A program made the position numbers and the translations under genes. DNA of 20,509 bases from DP-20 sp964539925. Lineage in GTDB: Bacteria; Desulfobacterota; Binatia; UBA9968. Under the pieces are notes generated by a model. The model saw only the letters and a list, made by a program, of their open reading frames with translations, was not told the origin of the DNA and ran no database searches. The stretch is taken from contig CAZILB010000063.1 in assembly GCA_964539925.1 (NCBI GenBank), positions 1 to 20,509 of the forward strand. Direction: 5' to 3'. Each line of letters begins with the position of its first letter. Position 1 is the first letter of the stretch. This document shows, piece by piece, positions 14,545-20,509 of the stretch.

Positions 14545-15512
14545 AGTATTTCTTCCGCATTGCTTGTCTCGTCTCGACCGCGTTGTGCGCCGCGCCAACG
14601 TGCGCCGAGGAGCTGGGCGTCCACTTCAAAACCACCCCTCGGCCGGAGTTGCTTCGGCCGTTCGCGGACCCCATCGATTTGTCATTGCTGGTCACCGGCG
14701 CCGACGGTAAGCCGGTAAAGCAGGGGAGCGTGACCTTACGGCTCGACGCGCCGGCGCCGGGACGCTTTTTTTCGACCGATTTTCCGCTCCTCGAAGGCAC
14801 GCTATTGAACGAGATGCGCCTGCCTTTGCGCCAAGGAAAAGCGGACTGGAAGTATCTTTTCCCGATTCGCGGCAGCTATCGGCTCGTCGTCGACGTGGAC
14901 GCCGATGGCGGCAGGAAAGCCAGCAAGGTCTTTGACATTACGGTGCGCGAGGATCGCACCAAATGGCTCGCCCTCGGCGTGTTTTCGGCGGCGTTGTTTG
15001 TCTTCGGCTTCTGGGCGGGAAGAATATTTACCGGCGCAAGGTCGCCTGCGATCGCTCTGATTATCACCGGAGCACTGTCCGGCTCTGCGGGCGCTTCCCC
15101 TGCGCAATCGGTCGAAGCAACAGCGTTGGAGATCGAGGCTGCGAGCGTCGGCAAGCCCGCCCTGGTGCGCTGGCGATCGGCCGAAGAGAATGGCGCGCAG
15201 AGCTTGCAGACTCTGCTCTCATTGACGATTACTCACGTGGAGAAGGAAAAAATGGTTTTCGCGATCGATAAAGTCCCGTTGAGCGGCGAGTGGTCGATGA
15301 AATTTCACTTTCCCGACGGCGCGGAGTATCGTGTCGCCGGCGTCGCATCCATCCCCGGAAGCCCGCCGCAGCACAGCGATCAGATCGTTTCGGTGACCGG
15401 TGTCGAGCCGCCGGCGCGAGCGATGGCGCCGGCGATGGCCTACTTCGTTGGGGTGATCGCCCTGGGGCTTGCCGCCGGCCGTTGGAGCAAGCGCGGTTCA
15501 CTGGGGAAGTAA
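14535..15512 (+). CDS. Secreted membrane-anchored protein with two beta-sandwich domains; unrecognised
   Basis: I do not recognise this 325-residue protein. It starts at TTG inside the CbtB-like gene, with no clear ribosome-binding site, so translational coupling is likely. Residues 1-24 form a signal peptide (IACLVSTALCAAPTCA/EE). Residues 25-140 look like an Ig-like beta domain (DPIDLSLLVTGADGKPVKQG, GSYRLVVDVDADGG), similar in style to FixH/YtkA domains. A transmembrane helix follows (WLALGVFSAALFVFGFWAG), then a second hydrophobic stretch (AIALIITGALSGSAGA). A second beta domain contains VPLSGEWSMKFHFPDGAEYR. The C-terminal helix is AYFVGVIALGLAAG with a basic cytoplasmic tail. No metal-binding His cluster or catalytic motif is obvious. 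Context suggests a joint role with the CbtB-like protein, perhaps in periplasmic metal handling. Confidence 0.82.
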   Translation: MPLKYFFRIACLVSTALCAAPTCAEELGVHFKTTPRPELLRPFADPIDLSLLVTGADGKPVKQGSVTLRLDAPAPGRFFSTDFPLLEGTLLNEMRLPLRQGKADWKYLFPIRGSYRLVVDVDADGGRKASKVFDITVREDRTKWLALGVFSAALFVFGFWAGRIFTGARSPAIALIITGALSGSAGASPAQSVEATALEIEAASVGKPALVRWRSAEENGAQSLQTLLSLTITHVEKEKMVFAIDKVPLSGEWSMKFHFPDGAEYRVAGVASIPGSPPQHSDQIVSVTGVEPPARAMAPAMAYFVGVIALGLAAGRWSKRGSLGK

Positions 15513-15514
15513 CA

Positions 15515-15603
15515 TCACCGCGGCGGCGCAGAAGACGCCGAGGAAAGAGCTTTTCAGCAACGAATTTTCCGAACTCTGCGATCTCCGCGCCGCTGCGGTG
15601 AAT
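15515..15603. repeat. Dispersed inverted repeat (TCACCGCGGCGGCGC / GCTGCGGTGA type)
   Basis: The left arm TCACCGCGGCGGCGCAGAAG begins three bases after the upstream gene's stop. The right arm (about 15569-15603) ends CGCGCCGCTGCGGTGAA. The arms are about 30 bases with mismatches and are related to the repeat at 20307. Confidence 0.75.
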
Positions 15604-15623
15604 ACCTCCTCCGAGAAGCAAAC

Positions 15624-15660
15624 AAAAAGGGCACCCGTCATAGTCACGGATGCCCTTCTT
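15624..15660 (-). terminator. Rho-independent terminator, probably bidirectional
   Basis: The 12-base arms AAGGGCACCCGT (15627-15638) and ACGGATGCCCTT (15647-15658) pair with a single G-T type mismatch around an 8-base loop. On the minus strand the stem is followed by a T-run, so it would end the VOC gene transcript (stop at 15685). On the plus strand it is followed by CTTTATT, so it may also stop the opposing operon. Confidence 0.85.
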
Positions 15661-15684
15661 TATTCGCTCTCGAAGGCTTGTGAG

Positions 15685-16485
15685 TTAGCTTTCCGAAACG
15701 TCGATCAATACGCCGTCGGGGTCGGCCAACTGCATCTGGCCGAAGCAGCAGGTTCCGAGCAGCTTTTGCCTCACTTCGCGCTCGGGGTTCTTCTCCGACC
15801 GATCTTCCGGCGATGGATTGGCGTTGGTAAACTTTTCCAGGTCCGCCTTAAAAGTGTCGAGGCTTTCCACCTTGAAACCGATATGGTCGAGGGCCGGCCG
15901 CTCGATGCCGGAACCATAGAAGTCGGAGATTTTCCAGGGCATGACCGCCAAGGTGACTTTGCCGTCGGAGAGGTAGTGATTGGGATCGCCGGCGGGTTTT
16001 TCCAGTTCCGTCAGTTCGAAGACATCGCGATAAAATTCGCCGCAAAGATCAGGTTCGACGCAGCGCAGGGCAAAATGGCCGACTCGCCGCTTGCGATCTT
16101 CGACTTGCTCCGTGTAGAGGTCGCGCCGGTTCTCCATGTTGAGCTGGGACAGGTCGAAAACGTTTCCCATGGGATCGTGCATGCTGATGCCGGCGAAGGG
16201 CCGGTTGCTGGGCCGTTTGAGCACCTGAATCTTGGGATATTTGTCTTTGAGCCGGGAAAAGACCAGTTCGACATCCTGCACTTCGAAGCCGAAATGATCG
16301 AAACCCGCCTGCCGTCCCGGCGCGCGCGGATTTAAATTCAATCCGACGTAGCCGTCGCTGACGACTACGGCGCCCCCGGCCCGCTGTAAGGTCGAGCGTT
16401 TCATACCCAATACATCGTGGTAAAAATCGCCTTCGTGGCTGGCATTGCCGGTTACAATCGCCATATGGCGCATTTGTGCAAACAT
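15685..16485 (-). CDS. VOC-family protein with two glyoxalase/extradiol-dioxygenase-like domains
   Basis: The 266-residue protein consists of two vicinal-oxygen-chelate modules. Domain 1 (about 4-115) has H7 (MRHMAIV), H64 (FDHFGFEV) and D111 (GNVFDLSQ). Domain 2 (about 134-264) has H137 (VGHFALRC), H201 (LDHIGFKV) and D262 (VLIDVSES). These are the three metal-ligand positions of the fold. Asp stands in the third slot of both halves, where Glu is usual. Members include extradiol ring-cleavage dioxygenases, glyoxalase I and fosfomycin-resistance enzymes, all needing a divalent metal. GGGAGG lies six bases before the ATG. It is monocistronic by context, with a strong terminator downstream. Substrate unknown. 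An aromatic ring-cleavage role would suit the nearby tautomerase, but they are not in one operon. Confidence 0.9.
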   Translation of the reverse strand: MFAQMRHMAIVTGNASHEGDFYHDVLGMKRSTLQRAGGAVVVSDGYVGLNLNPRAPGRQAGFDHFGFEVQDVELVFSRLKDKYPKIQVLKRPSNRPFAGISMHDPMGNVFDLSQLNMENRRDLYTEQVEDRKRRVGHFALRCVEPDLCGEFYRDVFELTELEKPAGDPNHYLSDGKVTLAVMPWKISDFYGSGIERPALDHIGFKVESLDTFKADLEKFTNANPSPEDRSEKNPEREVRQKLLGTCCFGQMQLADPDGVLIDVSES

Positions 16486-16578
16486 GACGGCCCTCCCTTA
16501 TTTGTGGATGCGTCTAACCTATTGGAAGAGTACTTGGGTTGTCAACCGAATGTTTTTGAAATCGGGGATGGTTCCGTA

Positions 16579-16602
16579 GGGGCGACCCTATGTGGTCGCC
16601 CC
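16579..16602. repeat. Perfect 9-base hairpin GGGGCGACC/GGTCGCCCC
   Basis: The arms at 16579-16587 and 16594-16602 are perfectly complementary around a 6-base loop, within a GTAGGGGCGACC-type dispersed element. It lies 31 bases past the aldehyde dehydrogenase stop on the minus strand. No T-run follows, so it is better called a repeat than a terminator. Confidence 0.65.
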
Positions 16603-16633
16603 CTCTCGAACGGGCGGACACATAGATCCAAAC

Positions 16634-18097
16634 CTACACGTTAACGACAACGACGCCTTTGGGTTCGAGATAGTAATCGAGGGCTTCCGGGCCGTGTTCG
16701 CGGCCGACACCGCTCGACTTGACCCCGCCGAAAGGCAGTTCGTCGTAGCCGTAGTGCAGCGAGTTGACCCAAACGTTGCCGGCCTGGAGCTTTTCGATAG
16801 CCTTGTTGGCGTGGAGTAGATTGCGCGTCCATATCGACGAGCCGAGACCGAACTCCGAGGAGTTCGCTTTATCCAGCGCTTCATCGAGGGTCTTGAAGGT
16901 GTAGACCGGCAAGGCGGGGCCGAAAACTTCTTCTCTGGTCATGCGCGCGTCGTCAGGTACATCGCTCATGAGGGTCGGCAGGTAGAAAAAGCCCTTGTCG
17001 AAGTCTCCACCCTTGGGCCGCTCGCCGCCGAACAACAGTTTGGCACCGCGCGCTTTGGCGTCCTCCACCTGTTCTTCGACTTCCTGTCGCTGCGAACCTA
17101 TGTGGATCGGGCCCATGCGGGTTTCTTTGCTCATGCCGTTGCCGACGGTCTTTTTCTTGAGAATTTCCACCAGGCCGCCGAGAAAATTATCCGCAATCGA
17201 TTCCTGCAGGAACAGTCGTTTCACCCCCAGGCACATCTGGCCGCAATTAAAATAGCGTCCCACGTCGGCCATCTTGACGGCTAAATCGAGATTCGCGTCC
17301 TCCATGACGATCATCGGGTCGCTGCCGCCCAATTCCAACGTCACGCGTTTGATCTCGCGGCCGGCGACTTCCATGACATGACGGCCGACGGGCGTGGAAC
17401 CCGTGAACGCGATCCGGCGGATGCGCGGGTTGCGCAGCAGCTCTTCGCCGACGCTCCCGCCCGGTCCGGTGACGATATTCACGGTTCCTTTCGGCAGAGT
17501 CTTTTGAGCCTTGCCTTCGCCAAAGGTCGCCTGGGCGATCAGCTCGATCACTTTAATCGTCGCCAGCGGCGTCGTGCTTGCGGGTTTAATAATAATCGTA
17601 TTACCGGCGGCCAATGCCGGGCCGAGCTTGGTGCCCATCAAGGTCAGCGGAAAGTTCCACGGCACGATGCCGCCGCACACGCCGATGGGCTGGCGCACGA
17701 CCATGCCGTAAGCGTTTTTTTGCGGCAGCGGCACATGTGAGCCGCGCACCTTGGAAGCGAGACCCGCGTAAAATTCGAGACCGTGCACCAGGTGGTGGAT
17801 TTCCAATCCGGATTCGAACAGAGTCTTGCCTTGCTCCTGCGTCAGCAACTGAGCGATCTCGGCGCTGTTCTTCTTGATCAGCTCGGCCGCGTTCATCAGC
17901 GCATTGCCGCGATCTTCAGGCGTCACGTCGGACCAAACTTTGAAGGCGTCTTCAGCCGCCTGGATCGCCTGCTGAACGTCCTTATCATTGCCCTGCGGCA
18001 CGCTATCGACCGTCGCCCCGGTCGCCGGGTTGCGCACTTCGGTGGTATTCTTGGTTACGGAATCGACAGATTCGCCGCCGATAAACATCTTGGCCAT
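16634..18097 (-). CDS. NAD(P)-dependent aldehyde dehydrogenase
   Basis: Oxidises an aldehyde to the acid. The 487-residue length and all core motifs are those of the ALDH superfamily. N148 in VPWNFP and K171 in IIIKPAS contact cofactor and substrate; FTGSTPVGRHV is the nucleotide-binding turn. E255 in VTLELGGSDP is the general base and C289 in NCGQMCLG the catalytic thiol. FGPALPVYTF and LPFGGVKSSGVGREHG complete the set. TGGAGG lies seven bases before the ATG. It is downstream of the enoyl-CoA hydratase on the same strand, with a hairpin repeat in the 134-base gap. Close relatives include succinate-semialdehyde and betaine-aldehyde types, and the substrate cannot be settled by eye. The pairing with a crotonase suggests a short acid or acyl-CoA degradation route. 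Confidence 0.96.
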   Translation of the reverse strand: MAKMFIGGESVDSVTKNTTEVRNPATGATVDSVPQGNDKDVQQAIQAAEDAFKVWSDVTPEDRGNALMNAAELIKKNSAEIAQLLTQEQGKTLFESGLEIHHLVHGLEFYAGLASKVRGSHVPLPQKNAYGMVVRQPIGVCGGIVPWNFPLTLMGTKLGPALAAGNTIIIKPASTTPLATIKVIELIAQATFGEGKAQKTLPKGTVNIVTGPGGSVGEELLRNPRIRRIAFTGSTPVGRHVMEVAGREIKRVTLELGGSDPMIVMEDANLDLAVKMADVGRYFNCGQMCLGVKRLFLQESIADNFLGGLVEILKKKTVGNGMSKETRMGPIHIGSQRQEVEEQVEDAKARGAKLLFGGERPKGGDFDKGFFYLPTLMSDVPDDARMTREEVFGPALPVYTFKTLDEALDKANSSEFGLGSSIWTRNLLHANKAIEKLQAGNVWVNSLHYGYDELPFGGVKSSGVGREHGPEALDYYLEPKGVVVVNV

Positions 18098-18138
18098 GAG
18101 TCAACCTCCAATAAGCTGGGGATTAGTGAGTTAGAGAT

Positions 18139-18230
18139 CAGTGAATTAGTGGGCTAGTGAACGGTGACTGAGCGATCCCTTGTCCGTTGGCTGAAGCTAA
18201 CTCACTGGTTCACTAACCCCTGATTCACTG
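18139..18230. repeat. Inverted repeat rich in AGTGAATTAG motifs between crotonase and aldehyde dehydrogenase genes
   Basis: The left arm (18139-18173) begins CAGTGAATTAGTGGGCTAGTG. The right arm (18196-18230) ends AACCCCTGATTCACTG. The arms are about 35 bases with a handful of mismatches around a 22-base spacer. Tandem TTAGTGA-like words precede it from 18121. The right arm ends two bases before the crotonase stop. Confidence 0.75.
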
Positions 18231-18231
18231 T

Positions 18232-19023
18232 TCATCGTCCTTTGAACTGCGCAGTGCGTTTTTCGAGATAGGCTTTGACGCCTTCCTGTCCGTCTTCGCT
18301 GCCGAAGGTCTGGGCCAAGAGTTCCCGTTCGAAGGCCAGGCCGTCCGGCAGGGATAGCTCCAGGCCGGTTTGAATGGCGCGTTTTACTTTGCCGACGGCG
18401 AGGCTGCTCTTGTTGGGCACGATGAACTGGCGCGCGTAATCCATGACTTCCTGCATAAAGTTGTCTTTTTCGTAGATGTAATGAATCAGGCCCATATCGA
18501 GAGCCTCTTCAAAAGCGATGGTTTTGCCGGTAGCGCAAAGCTCCATGGCGCGGGCCTTGCCGACCAGACGCGGCAAGCGCTGGGTGCCGCCCATGCCGGG
18601 CATGACGCCGAGGTTGATTTCGGCGAGGCCGACGCGGCCGCCTTCCTTTTTGGCGATGCGGATGTCGCAGGCCATGGCGATCTCCAAGCCGCCGCCAACG
18701 GCGTGGCCGTTGATTGCGGCGATGACGATCTTTGGGGTGTTTTCCAGACGCATCAAAACTTCGTGGCCGTGCAGAGCGAAATTATTTTTGAAGCCGAGCG
18801 ATTGCTTCGACAGCATGTTGATGTCGGCGCCCGCGGAGAAAAACTTCTCCACCTTTCCGCTGATGACAATGGCATGCACGTTGTCGTCGAAGCGGGCATC
18901 GAGGATCGCGGCGTCCAGTTCTTTGAGGAGCTCGGTGGTGTAACTGTTCACCGGCGGCCGGTTGATTTCCAGCACTGCCACGCCGTTATCCACTCGGTAT
19001 TCAACCAATTTTGCATCTGCCAT
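18232..19023 (-). CDS. Enoyl-CoA hydratase/isomerase (crotonase) family protein
   Basis: Hydrates trans-2-enoyl-CoA to 3-hydroxyacyl-CoA in beta-oxidation-like routes. The 263-residue chain has the crotonase oxyanion-hole segments FFSAGADINML and AINGHAVGGGLEIAMACDIR. Both hydratase glutamates appear to be present: one in GGGLEIAMACD and one in GLAEINLGVMPGMGGTQRLP. This favours true hydratase activity over isomerase. The ATG at 19023 is chosen because GGAGGAGG lies eight bases upstream; a longer frame to 19050 would start before that site. It is upstream of the aldehyde dehydrogenase on the same strand and divergent from the deacetylase-fold gene. The acyl substrate is unknown. Confidence 0.95.
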   Translation of the reverse strand: MADAKLVEYRVDNGVAVLEINRPPVNSYTTELLKELDAAILDARFDDNVHAIVISGKVEKFFSAGADINMLSKQSLGFKNNFALHGHEVLMRLENTPKIVIAAINGHAVGGGLEIAMACDIRIAKKEGGRVGLAEINLGVMPGMGGTQRLPRLVGKARAMELCATGKTIAFEEALDMGLIHYIYEKDNFMQEVMDYARQFIVPNKSSLAVGKVKRAIQTGLELSLPDGLAFERELLAQTFGSEDGQEGVKAYLEKRTAQFKGR

Positions 19024-19301
19024 GAGTCGCGCCTCCTCCAACAAAATCAATTCAAACCATTAGCTGGCATCCCTTTCCAAGTCAAGAGCGAGCAGCGCCC
19101 CGAGCGAGTGAAATGCAGCGAAAAACCAAGGAAATTTGCCTTCAGGAACGCGCTCTCACAGGGTCCCGCGGCGGTCCTATGGACTGGCCCGCTGGGGGAA
19201 ATCGGCCGAGAAAAATATTGATCGACTCGGCTTAACGATCGGTTGGAAAGCCTATCGAACTATGGCATGAGTATGCAAATTTCTGGATCGAAGGGGGCAG
19301 T

Positions 19302-20243
19302 ATGAAAGTCAAACCGAAGCGAAAGCCGATCCAATGGCCGGACGGCGCGCGCATCGCGATAACACCGTGCGTGGCCTTCGAGACCTGGCCCGAGGATTTA
19401 GGCGGCCCGAACACCTTGCAGCAGGAAAATCGGCGAAGCTTCCCGCGCAACGCGGTGACCAAGAGAAACCTGGCAATCCTCACGGATCGCGAGTTCGGCG
19501 AGCGCGTCGGCATCTATCGTATGTTGGAAATCTTTGAACAGGAAAAAATTCAAACCAGTTTTTTCCCGACCGGCATCACGGTGCAAAACTATCCGGAAAT
19601 CTTTAAGGAAATCGACGAGCAGGGGCATGAGGTCGGCACCGAAACCTGGATCCACGATTACAGCTACATGAAGAAGCGCGACAAGGAAAAGAAGGACCTG
19701 CAAAAAACCGTCGAGGCCGTGAAGAAGGTCGTCGGCAAGGCGCCGGTGGGCTATCTTTCCACCGGCGTGGCTCCGAGCGCGTCGACGCCGGAAATCATTA
19801 CCGAGCTTGGCTACACCTACTGGATGGATCCGCAGCACCAGGAAACGCCGTATACGCTCAAGGTGAAAAACCAGGAACTGACGGTATTGTCCTACTTTCA
19901 AGACCTGAACGATTACTCGAGCTACCAGCGCGCCGGCCGTACTCCCCGCGATCTTTTGCAGATGTGGAAGGACTGCTTCGATTGTCTCTACGAAGAAGGG
20001 GCGAGGGACCCCAAGTTCATGATGTGGGGCAATCACCCGTTTGTCGGCGGGCGCCCCTTCCGCGCGTTGTTGCTCAGGGAATTTATTCGCTACGCGAAAG
20101 GCCACGGTAAAGTCTGGTTTGCGCCGGCCGGCGAAGTCGCCAAATGGTATCGGCAGAACTACCGCGACGCGCAGGTGGAACAATGGCCCAACTTCGCGCA
20201 TGCCGGGCGGCGGGGGAAGATTACCGATCTATCAAAACTTTAG
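19302..20243 (+). CDS. Polysaccharide deacetylase-like (NodB/PuuE-related) protein with altered metal site
   Basis: The 313-residue protein fits the CE4/NodB fold in its PuuE-type branch, whose members include cyclic imidases, allantoinase PuuE and peptidoglycan deacetylases. Shared blocks are DGARIAITPCVAFETWPEDL, REFGERVGIYRMLEIFEQEK, YPEIFKEIDEQGHEVGTE and the later YLSTGVAPSASTPEIITELG. Classical enzymes bind metal through an Asp and an H-x3-H pair in the E(I/V)xxH region. Here the pattern is E114-x3-H118-D119 (TETWIHDY), so the first His is replaced by Glu, and E27 (AFETWPE) replaces the usual Asp pair. No signal peptide is seen, which favours a cytosolic amidase or imidase role over cell-wall work. 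GGGGG lies four bases before the ATG. Substrate unknown. Confidence 0.87.
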   Translation: MKVKPKRKPIQWPDGARIAITPCVAFETWPEDLGGPNTLQQENRRSFPRNAVTKRNLAILTDREFGERVGIYRMLEIFEQEKIQTSFFPTGITVQNYPEIFKEIDEQGHEVGTETWIHDYSYMKKRDKEKKDLQKTVEAVKKVVGKAPVGYLSTGVAPSASTPEIITELGYTYWMDPQHQETPYTLKVKNQELTVLSYFQDLNDYSSYQRAGRTPRDLLQMWKDCFDCLYEEGARDPKFMMWGNHPFVGGRPFRALLLREFIRYAKGHGKVWFAPAGEVAKWYRQNYRDAQVEQWPNFAHAGRRGKITDLSKL

Positions 20244-20306
20244 AATCAGGAAGGTTGCGCCGGAAGGACTGCGCGCATACTTATGTCAGCAGCGTCATCG
20301 GAGGAC

Positions 20307-20378
20307 TCACCGCAGAGGCGCGAAGGGAAGTGTTTCGATATACCCCGAACTCCGCGAACTCTGCGTTTCTGTGGTGAA
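20307..20378. repeat. Dispersed inverted repeat (TCACCGCAGAGGCGC / CTGTGGTGA type)
   Basis: Left arm TCACCGCAGAGGCGCGAAG (20307-20325) and right arm GAACTCTGCGTTTCTGTGGT with its final GA (to about 20378) are imperfect inverted copies. It is the same family as 15515-15603 and the single arms at 3284 and 10138. Confidence 0.8.
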
Positions 20379-20449
20379 TCAACTCTTTCTGTATTGATGT
20401 TTCCCCCGCCGCGCCCGGTTTTGCGCGCTCAGATCAAGGACGGCTCACT

Positions 20450-20509
20450 TGGCAAAGAAGAAATCCCACGAAGAAGAGATTCGGCACGGGCTTTCGGCGC
20501 TGCGCGCAG
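20450..20509 (+). CDS. Start of an unidentified gene, cut by the window edge
   Basis: An open frame begins at TTG (20450) with AAGGA eight bases upstream and reads (M)AKKKSHEEEIRHGLSALRA up to the edge. The leader is basic then acidic with no hydrophobic segment, so a cytosolic protein is likely. Twenty residues are too few to name a family. Confidence 0.45.

Noticed and set aside
15469..16335. 288-codon plus-strand open frame
   Set aside because: Runs through a repeat and terminator, then antisense to the VOC gene; no ribosome-binding site or family motif.
16579..16602. Terminator of the aldehyde dehydrogenase gene
   Set aside because: The stem is perfect but no T-run follows on the minus strand, and the element looks like a dispersed repeat.
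18370..19221. 283-codon plus-strand open frame
   Set aside because: Antisense to the crotonase gene, which has clear catalytic motifs and start signals.
19398..20201. 267-codon minus-strand open frame
   Set aside because: Antisense to the deacetylase-fold gene; low-complexity translation.

Overview
The window (about 20.5 kb, moderately GC-rich) looks like chromosomal sequence from an uncultured soil or subsurface bacterium of a deltaproteobacterial-type lineage (Binatota, Tectomicrobia or Rokubacteria-like). This placement is inferred from gene content, not from a marker gene: solute-binding proteins without permeases, an amidohydrolase-2 enzyme, a molybdopterin enzyme, scattered catabolic genes, and several families of short palindromic intergenic repeats. 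I see no rRNA, tRNA, transposase, phage gene or CRISPR array. Bases 1-234 hold nothing I can support.

Layout. 235-858 (minus): a ParE/RelE-type toxin and its frameshifted antitoxin; a dispersed repeat supplies the last third of the toxin reading frame. 938-3220 (minus): a large molybdopterin oxidoreductase whose only standard start codon lies inside its iron-sulfur motif. 3254-3601: a repeat- and hairpin-rich gap. 3602-5224 (plus): class I fumarase. 5554-8861 (minus): a run of TctC/Bug-like solute-binding protein, NMT1/SsuA-like solute-binding protein and amidohydrolase. A second TctC-like paralogue (9040-10065, plus) diverges from this run across a shared promoter region.

10261-10866 (minus): glutathione S-transferase. 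10968-13008 (minus): a tightly overlapping ECF sigma factor / Ogt-type DNA methyltransferase / EamA exporter operon, joined by ATGA and GTGA overlaps and ending in a terminator-like hairpin. 13260-14213 (minus): a 4-oxalocrotonate-type tautomerase followed by a cysteine-free member of the Asp/Glu racemase / maleate isomerase fold. 14356-15512 (plus): a CbtB-like one-helix protein overlapping a secreted, membrane-anchored two-domain beta-sandwich protein. 15685-16485 (minus): two-domain VOC (glyoxalase/dioxygenase-fold) protein. 16634-19023 (minus): enoyl-CoA hydratase then aldehyde dehydrogenase. 19302-20243 (plus): a divergent polysaccharide-deacetylase (NodB/PuuE-like) protein. 20450 to the edge (plus): start of an unidentified gene.

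Taken together, the region suggests uptake and breakdown of small organic acids or aromatic-derived compounds (solute-binding proteins, amidohydrolase, tautomerase, VOC protein, GST, aldehyde dehydrogenase, enoyl-CoA hydratase), with central metabolism (fumarase) and a possible alkylation-stress operon. The best candidates for something new are the sigma-Ogt-exporter operon and the CbtB plus membrane beta-sandwich pair. The tautomerase / Cys-free isomerase-fold pair is a third.
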